From Cololabis saira (taxonomy: Eukaryota > Chordata > Actinopteri > Beloniformes > Belonidae), in assembly GCF_033807715.1 (NCBI RefSeq), contig NC_084599.1, positions 4,904,125 through 4,968,124 on the forward strand: DNA of 64,000 bases. Reading direction: 5' to 3'. A program made the translations under genes and the position numbers. The notes beneath the pieces are model-generated. The model searched no databases and was not told the DNA's origin. It was given only the letters and a program-made list of their open reading frames with translations. Shown here one piece after another: positions 10,890 to 64,000 of the stretch (positions are counted from its first letter, which is position 1; each line of letters opens with the position of its first letter).

Positions 10890-11870
10890 GAAAGAGATAA
10901 GGTGCAGGAAGATCTACTTTGTTGTGCCGCAGCCTGGAGGAGGAGGAGCGCGGCCCCGCCGCCGCTGCGCGGCCCCGCTCCCTCGCTCCGCAGCCCCGAG
11001 CTCCGCCTGACGCGGGACGTGAGTGTCTCTCGCACCGCGGGCTTCTCCCCGCACCCGCAGGGCGCTGAGACGCGGACATGGACGCGGACTGCTGGCGCAG
11101 GATGGGCAGGCACTGAGGCCGGCGCCCCCCCTCCCTCCCCCGGTGGCGGTTCCGCGTCGACATGGTAGGACCGCCGCGGTGCGGGCAGGGTGCTGTTCTG
11201 GACTAAAAACAGACGCAGTGCGAGGCTGATGTGGACCGGGCTGCGCAGCTGAAAGTGGAGCAGAGTTGCATCAATCCTCCCACCTCCACCAGCCTCGCCA
11301 CTATCAGTGTAGTTTATCACAGTTAATCCAGCAGCCGCTCTTTAATTCGGCCGTCACGTGATGCGTTTCAACAAACCTCCGTGGTTATAATGTGAACTTT
11401 TACAGCCGGCTCGCCCTCTCGTCCAGCTGGCTCTTCCGTCCGACGGACCCTCGAAGGCGGAAGCCATCAGCGCGAAGCGGTTGTTAAAGTTGACATTATA
11501 TTACTATCAAACTCTTTTTTTACGTTCAAATATATGCCGAATTTCCCAAAACGGTCCAAAACATGCGAGGACTGCGTGTCACACGACAGACGACAAGTGT
11601 GTTGGTTAGAAACTTAAAGACATGTTAAAGTCCCGGAGATGCCGGCGGAGCTCTGAGCGGCGGCCGGTGTGCTGCAGACCGGGGCGGGCTGGCGGCCGCG
11701 GGCTGCACCGCTGCAGAGGGGCTTCCGCCGGAGGAGCGGGCCGGGGGTCTGGGGGGGGGGCACTGGACGCCGGGGAGCTCTGGGCTCGGGAAGGGGACGG
11801 GGGAAAGGCCCGGACCTGCCCAGGCGGGACGGCGAGAGGCCGGGTTCAAGTTCAGCTCGAGCCGGCTCCC
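10890..11870 (+). promoter_or_regulatory. nfic: CpG island, candidate alternative nfic promoter
   Basis: This is a strongly GC- and CpG-rich block in otherwise AT-rich DNA, about 7 kb upstream of the main first exon. It ends the upstream repeat cluster and contains a first-exon candidate whose ATG (11162-11164) is directly followed by the donor GTAGGA. The remainder (11400-11870) is GC-rich without a supported frame. The promoter role is inferred from composition and the exon candidate only. Confidence 0.5.
11162..11164 (+). CDS. nfic: Candidate alternative first coding exon of nfic (ATG abutting splice donor)
   Basis: The sequence TCGACATG|GTAGGA places an ATG flush against a good 5' splice site. 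Splicing to exon 2 at 27367, which starts GATGAGTTC, would give MDEFHPF. Alternative NFI isoforms starting exactly MDEFHPF are known in mammals, which is why I list a three-base coding part. The 5' UTR part of this exon would lie in the CpG island. No transcript evidence is available, so chance cannot be excluded. Confidence 0.45.
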
Positions 11871-12223
11871 CTCTCCTCTTTCCTCCTTTTCTCTTCCTCT
11901 CCTCCTTCCTCCTCCCTCCTCCTCTCTCCTTCTCTTTTCTCTTCCTCTCCTCCTTCCCCCTCCCTCCTCCTCTCTCCTCCTCTTTTCTCTTCCTATCCTC
12001 CCTCCTCCTCTTCCTCCTCCCCTTCCTCTCCTCCTCCTCCTCTCCTCTCGCCCCTCCCCTCCTTCTCCTCTCTCCTGTCTCCTCCTCTTGCTCCTCATTT
12101 CTCCTCCTCCTCCTCTTCCTCCTCATTTCTCTCTTCCTCTTCCTCCTCCTCTTTTCTCCTCCTCTCCTCTCCTCCTTCTCCTCCCCTCCTCCCTCCTCCT
12201 CTCCTCCCTCCTCCTCCTCTCCC
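11865..12223. repeat. Polypyrimidine tract (TCC/TTCC rich), about 360 bp
   Basis: Almost uninterrupted C/T on the + strand, as CTCCTCCTTCC-like units with rare purines. Long frames on both strands here (Ser/Leu/Pro or Arg/Glu rich) are compositional. Such tracts can form triplex DNA in vitro; a role here is unknown. Confidence 0.9.
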
Positions 12224-12306
12224 GGTGTGTGGAAGACTGGCCCGGTTGTTTATGTTAGTCAGCAGAAAATGGCTGCAGTTTTCTCCAGCGGGCTGAGTGA
12301 GGATGC

Positions 12307-12396
12307 CGGGCCGACCGAGGGCCGACCGAGGGCCGACCGAGGGCCGACCGAGGGCCGACCGAGGGCCGACCGAGGGCCGACCGAGGGCCGACAGAG
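12307..12396. repeat. 11-bp GC-rich minisatellite, about 8 copies
   Basis: The unit is GGGCCGACCGA, repeated about eight times with no point change until the last copy (GACAGAGG). It lies between the pyrimidine tract and ordinary sequence, at the downstream edge of the CpG-rich block. Confidence 0.88.
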
Positions 12397-12642
12397 GGCC
12401 TCCTCCTCCCGGCCCGGAGCAGCCGGACCGCTGCAGGGGGAACCGCTGGAGGAGGTGGTTCTGGACCGTGGTTCTGGGTCCCGTTCTGGACCGCGACTGA
12501 AGTCTCACACTTTTGAGACAGTTTTATTTGCTGGACCTTAGTTTGCACAGTAGAGTGGTGAGGTTCAAACCCTTTAAAACCAGAAATGTTATGTATTTAC
12601 AGAATAAAAGGGCCTGTTTTTAGTGTAATAATGTTGCAGAGG

Positions 12643-13701
12643 GGGCAGCTTGGTGGTTAGCACTGTTGCCTCACAGCAAGAAGGTTCCCGGTTCAACTCC
12701 CTGGCCCGGCAGGGTCTTTCTGTGTGGAGTTTGCATGTTCTCCCCGTGCTTGCGTGGGTTCCCTCCGGTTACTCCGGCTTCCTCCCACAGTCCAACATGC
12801 ATAGAAGGTTAATTGGTGATTCTAAATTGCCCGTAGGTGAGAGTGTGTCTGTGTATCTGTCAGTACGTTTCCATGCAGCAAAGAGATGTGATTTCTGATG
12901 GTATCAGATAAACATCCAGAACCCAATCACTTGTCTGAGTTTACATGCTTTTCACAGAATGGGATAAATGTCCAGAGCATGGCTGACTCCGTGACGCTGT
13001 GTGGCGCTGTAACCATGGTAACCATGGTAACCATTTCAACAAAGAGCCACTTCAGGTTGACGGTTGTTTTGTTTGGCGCCAATGTTACGCCTTCCGTATA
13101 TTTTTCCACTTTATTTTGATCTGCTCCGGTGTCCTGAACACGCGCCGTCTCCTTTCACTTCCGGGTGAAGCCCCAGAGGAAATTCTCCAGCAGCGCAGAC
13201 TGCAATATCCGATGTCTCCGTATACATGACGTTAACATTCCAACTGTAAACGGGTTATCTAGGTGTTGCTATCCGATTATTAAATGTCCGATATAGGTCC
13301 GAAGTAGATCGGATTGAGGTGTTTACATGCAGTTTAAAAGTCCAACTCGCAGCACGGTGGCTTAGTGGTTAGCACTGTTGCCTCACAGCAAGAAGGTCCC
13401 CGGTTCGACTCCCTTTCTGTGTGGAGTTTGCATGTTCTCCCCGTACTTACGTGGGTTTCCTCCGGGTATTCCGGTTTCCTCCCACAGTCCAAAAACATGC
13501 ATGCTAGGTTAATTGGTGATTCTAAATTGCCCGTAGGTGTGAGTGTGAGTGTGTCTGGTTGTTTGTCTGTATATGTGGCCCTGTGATGGACTGGTGACCT
13601 GTCCAGGGTGTAACTCCTGCCTCTCGCCTGAAAATAGCAGGGATAGGCTCCAGCAGACCCCTCTGCAAAGGATATAGCGGGTATAGATAATGGATGGATA
13701 G
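12643..13701 (+). mobile_element. Composite SINE-like insertion with 12-bp target duplication
   Basis: The block is flanked by ATGTTGCAGAGG at 12631-12642 and 13702-13713. It contains a truncated copy (12643 to about 12862), about 480 bp of other repeat (to about 13345, with TTTACATGCAG-type ends), and a full copy (13352-13701) ending GATGGATAG. The body matches 10107-10471 closely. The duplication argues for insertion by retroposition; the internal rearrangement is unexplained. Confidence 0.65.
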
Positions 13702-13713
13702 ATGTTGCAGAGG

Positions 13714-13989
13714 CCAAGCACATCCAAGCAAACGGTTGTCCCATCAGTAACTCAGAAGAAGGTGCAGTTCCTCCCCTGGCCACCGGGGGATGTCTCCGGG
13801 AGCAGCGCCTCCTCCGTTAAAATGTCCAAGTTTTACAGCAGAAATAAACATATTTACAGTCTGGTTTTAAAAACGGATTAGTCTCTATAGCTAGATTTCA
13901 CACCCATGGTACCTGTGCTGGGGGTGGACTCTTTCTACCAAATCAGGCAAAAGTTCTATAAAGCTGCCCGTGTTTCATGTGTGTGGACT
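13714..13989. other. No recognisable gene; repeat-like sequence
   Basis: The sequence includes a CTGGCCACCGGGGG motif often seen in fish dispersed repeats, but I found no element ends or frame. Confidence 0.4.
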
Positions 13990-14192
13990 TTTTTTTTTTT
14001 TTTTTTAAAGATTTTTTTGGGCTCTAGTGGCCCTTTATTGGAGATGCAGACTGGAAAGGGGTAGAGAGAGAGAACAGGGGAGACATGCAGCAAAGGTGCG
14101 CGGGCTGGATTCGAACCCGCGACCGCTGCAGGAGGACTGTAGCCTCAGTATATGAGCCGCCGCTTAACCCACTGCGCCACCGAGCGGCCCAA
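13990..14192 (-). mobile_element. tRNA-derived SINE, minus strand
   Basis: On the minus strand the head reads CTCGGTGGCGCAGTGGGTTA (A box), then GGTTCGAATCC (B box), a short body, and a poly-A tail (the T run at 13990-14008). It differs in body sequence from the SINE at 3827. It is not a tRNA gene: the cloverleaf is not preserved downstream of the B box and there is a tail. Confidence 0.8.
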
Positions 14193-14424
14193 GGGTGTGT
14201 GGACTTTTAATGGCGCGTCCATTCCTGTAGTGGTACATGTCCCAGCTCTGCTGCCTGGGACTGCTCCGCTCAGACACAACTGACACGCTTACGCCAGGGT
14301 CTGCTCCTATAAACTAGCTCATTTGAAGCTCATTTGTGGGCGTTGTGCTTATCAGAACAACATCAATGGTGGGAAAAGCTTCCCTCCACCCCTCTCTACT
14401 TTAAAGAAGCTGTTGAAAACTAGG
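14193..14424. other. No recognisable feature
   Basis: Short non-coding stretch between repeats, with no supported frame. Confidence 0.4.
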
Positions 14425-14635
14425 GATGCCCCGATACCATTTTTTTCACACCGAATACGAGTATTTTAATTTGTGTACTTACCGATACGATACTTCAACC
14501 ACATATATATTGTTTTTCGGCACTACCTTGTTCTCTATAGCTGATATAACATGAATTACTCCTATTTGGGATCAATAAAGTTCTTATTTTTGCCATCTGA
14601 GAAAATGAAACATATTATATTTGGTGCCTAAGGGG
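14425..14635. repeat. hAT-type element fragment (left end)
   Basis: It begins CTAGGGATGCCCCGATACCA, a typical hAT-like terminus. The segment from GGCACTACCTTGTTCTCTAT to GGTGCCTAA reappears at about 19880-19995 without that terminus, showing the family is dispersed. No right end found here. Confidence 0.55.
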
Positions 14636-15904
14636 GGCCCGGCTTGCACGTGCTGCAGCCGGATCCAGAGCAGCCTCCGGTTACAGTCGCCTCTGCTTTT
14701 ACAGGCTTTACGCTGTTTTTCAGGGCGACTGTTGAGACTTCAGAAAGTTCGTATCAAATATAGTCAAGTGTGTGAAACAAAGACCTACTGCAGTTGTACA
14801 CGGTGAGTGTGTGCACCAGCAAATAAAACTTTACAAACTTTGTGTTATTGTTTTTAGCTTTAGCGCTGCTATTTATACGAGCTGTTTGTTGGGTTTGATT
14901 TATTTATCTGATCGATAAAAAAGCCATCACTGTCCTTCCGTACGGACTGATAATTTATCGGTCCAGTTGATATTGTGCGTTCCCAATTTTGTATCCGAGC
15001 AACAGGGTTTCTGAATGAACGAATAAATAGATGGACCTAGCATCTATATTGGTATTTCCGGCAGAAGGTTGCGTCTGATTGGCCAAATATTTTACGGACA
15101 TTTAAAGTGTGGCTGCTTGGAAGCATAACTGGCAACCGTTCGTTGTTTTTGCGACACTGATATTGCGGTGTTGATATTGGGATGGTGATAAATGTTCAAT
15201 GTTATGTGCAGCCTTAATTTGGATAATTGCTACTGGTGGCTCCGGGAGATTCCTGGGAGTTGGACGGATAAGAGGCAGCCGAAGTGTTGAGTTTTTAAAA
15301 GATGTTCCCAAATGTGCCACATGATTGCAATAAAAGCCTTTATTCTAGTAAAGAAAAGTAGGAGGATCTCCTATGATTGCTTGGCGTTGCCATGGTGACT
15401 CACTGTAACAGAGCTCCATCAATGTGAGGATGTCTAGTTGTATTGGCATTGGGGAACCTTCAGGGCCTTTACGCCTTCAGAGAAGGAATAATAATAGAGG
15501 AATAATGGATAGATTTTCTCTCATCCATGTTTTAAAATTAAGTTTACTGTCAAGTTCAGTGAAAACCTGTTATCACTTATGTTAATGTGTCTCTATTAAG
15601 GCCCGGTTAGCTGCTCATTCATTGGTCAGGACTTCACCAATCCCGGGGAAGGCCAAGCTGTGTGTTTTGGTGTGGAGAGTGACGGGCAAATCGACCTATC
15701 ACGGTTTGATTTCAAGTGGGCGGGAATAAAACCAAAGATCGTAGGCCTTCATGAAGTCCCAACATCAAATCTCTGCAGAGTGGTGAGAGACGGTTGAGAG
15801 ACGGAGTTAAATGTCGGAAGATACTGTTGTACTGTTGTACAACATGCTGTACACAGATGTACTGTTGCTTTTTTCCGCTATGATTTCTTTTCTCTGTGAT
15901 GAGA
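14636..15904. other. Non-coding, no recognised element
   Basis: Roughly 1.3 kb between the alternative and main promoters. There are short frames only, no splice-bounded NFI similarity and no clear repeat ends. A few segments look like old repeats. Confidence 0.4.
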
Positions 15905-16050
15905 GTATAGCTGAGTATAGTATAGAGTATAGCACAATTCAACACAAGGTAATTCAAAGTGCTTTACATCAACATTAAAAGAGGCTAGACACAATTAAAC
16001 AGTAAATAACAAATAAAATGATAAGAGGTAAAACAATAAAAGCACAAGTT
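15905..16050 (-). repeat. LINE 3'-tail-like fragment, minus strand
   Basis: ATAGCACAATTCAACACAAG followed by AATTCAAAGTGCTTTACATC is the reverse complement of a common fish LINE 3' tail. There is no coding part. Confidence 0.5.
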
Positions 16051-16112
16051 GATAAAAAGTAAGGGCAGTAGAGTACAGCAGGTCCACATCTCATTCTTAC
16101 AATGGCAAGAAT

Positions 16113-16342
16113 TACGTTTCTATACGGTCAAAACGTACAAAGACCGGGTCAAATACAGTATTACAAAAGTAATCTGTAACAATTGGTACGGGGAATCAAA
16201 CCAATATGACAATTCTATGCCACGATGCCCGTTTCCAGGTCTTATTTCACACAACTGAGGAAAATTACATTCCTATGCGATCAAAACGTACAAAGACCGG
16301 GTCAAATACAGTATTACAAAAGTAATCTTTAACAATTGGTGC
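16113..16342. repeat. Direct duplication, about 75-bp unit
   Basis: A segment containing GTCAAATACAGTATTACAAA at 16113-16187 recurs at 16265-16342 with few changes and a roughly 150-bp period. The function is unknown. The sequence up to 16590 holds nothing else recognised. Confidence 0.75.
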
Positions 16343-16589
16343 AGATGCTGGGTCGTAGATGCTCCCAGCGCAGATTGTCATCCCTGTCCCATGTGACCAG
16401 GGATTTCTCCAGGTCCTCTCAAACCTTTTGGCAGTAGCATGTACGGTAGATGACAACATTTGCCAAGTATTCACTGTTTCACATATTGATTTGAAATTAC
16501 AAGAGAAAGTCCAATGTTTTCCCATGTTTTAATCAGAGTGTGCAGCCCATTGGGACTGTGAAAGGCCTGGTCGGTGCTCCGTATGAAGC

Positions 16590-17176
16590 CTTTTTTTTTT
16601 GTATGAAGCTTTATTTCAATTTCAGAAAATACAATAACATTAAAATAAATGGCAGACATCATTCAAAAATATAAAAACACAAACATACATAGGCATCATC
16701 ATAGTCCAAAAAATATAAAATTATTCTCTTCACAAAAAAAACTACAATAAAGTGCAAGTAGTTCGTGACATTAACAATTCCACTAAACATAATAGGAAGG
16801 CAATACATTCAGATATCAGTAAACATTTCTTTTATGAGGTTGACAGTGGTATTACATTTCTTGTTATTAATCAATTGTCTCAAAATACAATTTGAAATCA
16901 ACTTTAAATGGAACTAAGGATGGACAGGATTTGGAGAATTTTGCCTTATGAATGTGAAACTTAGCAATAATGACCAATTGTTGAATTTTGTAATTTTGGT
17001 TTTCGTAATATAGTAAGATATCTTTAGCTTATAATTTAATTACATTTTTAGTTTGTCAAAAAATTCTTCAAATTTTTTCCAGAAACTTAAAGTATGTTCA
17101 CATTCATAAAACATATGATGGTCTCTTCGTCATGTTTACAAAATAGACATCTGCTATCATGTCTACAAATTTGGAT
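16590..17176 (-). mobile_element. L1-type LINE remnant, minus strand
   Basis: Read on the minus strand the far end encodes CLFCKHDEETI followed, after a frameshift, by residues like FYECEHTLSFWKKF. This is the Cys/His-rich C-terminus seen in L1-group reverse transcriptases. The rest is an AT-rich 3' UTR. Degenerate and 5' truncated. Confidence 0.55.
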
Positions 17177-17179
17177 ATA

Positions 17180-17233
17180 CAGGACTGTCTCAGAAAATTA
17201 GAATATTGTGATAAAGTTCTTTATTTTCTGTAA

Positions 17234-17265
<32 letters not shown>

Positions 17266-17556
17266 GTCATACATTCTGGATTCATTACAAATCAACTGAA
17301 ATATTGCAAGCCTTTTATTATTTTAATATTGCTGATTATGGCTTACAGTTTAAGATTAAGATTCCCAGAATATTCTAATTTTTGAGATAGGATATTTGAG
17401 TTTTCTTAAGCTGTAAGCCATGATCAGCAATATTAAATTAATAAAAGGCTTGCAATATTTCAGTTGATTTGTAATGAATCCAGAATGTATGACATTTTTG
17501 TTTTTGTAATTACATTACAGAAAATCACAATATTCTAATTTTCTGAGACAGTCCTG
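17180..17556. mobile_element. Palindromic Tc1/mariner-type MITE
   Basis: It starts CAGGACTGTCTCAGAAAATT and ends AATTTTCTGAGACAGTCCTG, flanked by TA on both sides (17178-17179, 17557-17558). The whole element is close to one long inverted repeat with arms of about 170 bp. It lies about 0.7 kb upstream of the main nfic first exon. A half copy sits at 60374-60520. Confidence 0.88.
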
Positions 17557-17579
17557 TAAGTTGGTTGGGCTCCGTGTGA

Positions 17580-17698
17580 TCCCTGATTTATGGTCCCGCG
17601 TTAAATCGACGCCGTAGCCTACGGCGTACGGTGCGCGTCGCCGCGTACCCTACGCCGTTGGCTCTGCGTTGGTGTAACGCGGAACCATAAATCAGCCT
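17580..17698. mobile_element. Short palindromic GC-rich MITE (family C), Harbinger-like
   Basis: The ends CTGATTTATGGTCCCGCGTT and AACGCGGAACCATAAATCAG are inverted, with CGTAGCCTACGGCG palindromes inside. Copies of the family also lie at 23216, 27871, 40304, 46250, 47919 and 52406. TSDs TTA and TAA at two copies suggest PIF/Harbinger. Confidence 0.75.
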
Positions 17699-18255
17699 GC
17701 AGGATGGAAGGTGCTGGTCCCGCCGGCTGATGTGATGTACCCCGGCCGGTGTGAAGTGCCCGGCGTCCCGCCGGCCGATGTGATGTGTGCCGGGATGTGA
17801 GCGGCTCAGCCTGCAGCTTTAAGCTGCTGCTCTGGGATGGGCTCAATTCATAACGTCATTTCAGCTCTCTTCTTTTATTCCTCGCCCCCTCATCTTCCTC
17901 CCTCTGGAAATGACACAGTCCTCCTCCCGTGCTGCGTTTACACCCCCCGGCCATATTCCCCGAAGAGGGGATTATTTCCAACTTTTTCCGCGTATGTCAT
18001 CCTGCGGAGGAGGCTTCTCCGTGGCCGGGCCAGAACTTTCCCCGGCGTGAGGCGCCGCGGCGGGACCGTCCGGACCGGCCCGAGCTCCATGACTTCTTGC
18101 GAGGAAACGCTGCGTTTTTCCAGCCGGAGGAGGTTCCGCTTCAGCCGGATCCCGGCGGACACGTGGACGCCGCGGCCGCGGCTGACGAGGCAGCCTCGAC
18201 GGGGGCTTTTTACCCGACGGAACAGCCCGCTGAGATCCAGCTCCCGCCGGGGAAA

Positions 18256-62746
<44,491 letters not shown>

Positions 62747-64000
62747 GGGGCGTTGGAGGAACGGCGACGGTGCGACAGCACTACAGAGGACAGGACACTA
62801 TCTGGTCAACTCATTTCCGGAGGGAAGAGTATATTCAGCGTTGGAGAAGCATGACACTCGGCCCTGCACATATATAAGTGTACGCAGTTCTGCACTTGTA
62901 TCTGTGTCCGGAGGCGGGGCGTCACCTGGAGGGGAGGACCATGCTGCTCAGCCTTTTTAGCGGCCTCAGAACAACCTCTGCTCTTAATGCTCCGGCCGTC
63001 ACAAGCGGCCCGGGGCAGGACTGTGATTTCCACCCAGAAGCAGTGGATTGGTGAGTTCTGGTGAACTACCCGCCAGACGGAGGCGTCGGTGCTGCAGACC
63101 CTCGGAGGTTTGTGAGCGCGTGCCCTGTGAGGCCTGGCACCGAGTCCAGACGGACATATAGACCCACAAACCCCCCACCCCAGAATGACCCTCTCCGCTG
63201 CAGGTGCTGCTTCTGATATATGCAAACAAGCCTTCCTTTTCTTTTCCAAACCCACCAGAAAGATAAGAGCCTGATGTTTATATGTAACATTTCTTTGCAC
63301 TTTTAATGATACTGTTATTGATCCGAGCTGAAACGGCGCATTAAGTTCCCCCCCCCATCCACCGACAGACTTTGACAATCATCAGCCTGAAACCATGACC
63401 ATGTTGCTTTGCAGGGCTCGCCTTTCTGAGACTCCTATCTTTCTTTCTTTTTACTAGGAAAAGAGGCGTAATGGCTCTGTTCATGCCTCCCGCAGCGCAC
63501 ACACACACTTGCACGCACGCACACGCACAGCTGCCGTCAGAAACCAGGACAGTTGGTCTCAGTGGTCCTGGACCGGTCGGTCGTGTTGTTCAGCAGCAGA
63601 ACAGGTTCTGCAGATGCAGGAGGGGCTGGGTTCGGGTTGAGGTTCTGGTCGTGGTGGTTCCCCAGCGTTGAAGCGTGGTTCGGTTCTGGCTGCTGTTCTC
63701 AGCTCCCTTCGTCCGCACACGTTTTCAAGAGGCTTTTATCGTCTTGAAGCTTCAGTTGGACAAAATAGCTTTTCGATCGCTGAACAGAAACCAGAAACGG
63801 CCAGAACCGAGCCGCTGAGCAGCAGCGTCGACGTAGCGGAAATATCACCGCTGATGAGCAGCAGACCCTGAAGGTCAGCCTGAAGAAGCAAATGTTTTGT
63901 GATTGGTGCCTTCAGTGGTGCGTGAGTGTGTCCAGAAACCTTTCGTATGTCCAGATTTGAAATACGAAACAGTTTTAGGGTTATCTTGAGGAGGCCAACA
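62747..64000 (+). other. nfic: nfic 3' UTR (partial) or downstream sequence
   Basis: No AATAAA or ATTAAA signal that I could accept was found before the window end, and NFI genes are known for long 3' UTRs, so the transcript probably continues. A short CA tract is at about 63496-63530. Frames here are short and unsupported. Confidence 0.6.

Noticed and set aside
11614..12541. Long frames on both strands (Arg/Glu-rich minus; Ser/Leu/Pro-rich plus)
   Set aside because: They arise from the polypyrimidine tract and the 11-bp GC repeat; all frames lack similarity to any domain.
13990..14192. Possible tRNA gene on the minus strand
   Set aside because: A and B boxes are present but the cloverleaf is incomplete and a poly-A tail follows; it is a SINE. 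The same applies at 3827 and 10107.
62806..63378. 190-residue minus-strand frame in the 3' UTR
   Set aside because: No recognisable domain, antisense to the 3' UTR, unsupported start.

Overview
This is a window of teleost fish nuclear DNA carrying one host gene, nfic (nuclear factor I/C), on the + strand. The fish assignment rests on the close protein match to vertebrate NFIC, on consensus GT-AG introns, and on fish-type repeats: a chromodomain Ty3/gypsy element, hAT, Harbinger, piggyBac-like, Tc1/mariner and pogo-like elements, tRNA-derived SINEs, and L2-, RTE- and L1-type LINE remnants. I cannot name the species; a spiny-rayed fish is my guess.

The coding part of nfic can be assembled exon by exon from 18256 to the stop at 62744-62746. 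It has thirteen coding exons and encodes about 509 residues (human NFIC is 508). Exon 1 encodes the short MMFSPLSLSQ start. Exons 2-4 encode the DNA-binding domain. Exons 5-13 encode the Ser/Pro-rich activation part and end in SWYLGN. A second possible promoter and first exon lies in the CpG island near 11160, where an ATG directly abuts a splice donor. The 3' UTR appears to run past the window end.

The most notable result concerns the DNA-binding domain. In mammalian NFI genes it is encoded by a single 532-bp exon 2. Here it is split into three exons of 171, 177 and 184 bp (sum exactly 532), separated by introns of about 11.8 and 3.5 kb. Both introns are phase 0 and sit at AG|GT junctions. 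This looks like two intron gains.

Region by region: 1-3805 is the 3' part of a gypsy element with an open pol frame and its 3' LTR. 3806-10850 is nested SINE, hAT, LINE, Harbinger-like and foldback repeats. 10890-12400 is a CpG island, a pyrimidine tract and a GC minisatellite. 12600-17700 is SINE-like repeats, an L1 remnant and a palindromic mariner MITE. 17700-18330 is the main promoter CpG island and exon 1. 18630-27366 is intron 1, full of nested DNA transposons. 27367-43196 holds the split DNA-binding domain exons, with an RTE LINE broken by two hATs and a three-layer nest. 43197-62746 holds the remaining exons. Several of these have tandem arrays starting within about 60 nt of the 5' splice site (a 21-bp minisatellite, a 10/15-bp minisatellite, two CA tracts). 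62747-64000 is 3' UTR or downstream DNA.

Many insertions could be dated relative to each other because intact target-site duplications (8 bp for hAT, TTAA, TWA, TA) are visible. No bacterial-type operon, CRISPR array, rRNA or functional tRNA gene is present.
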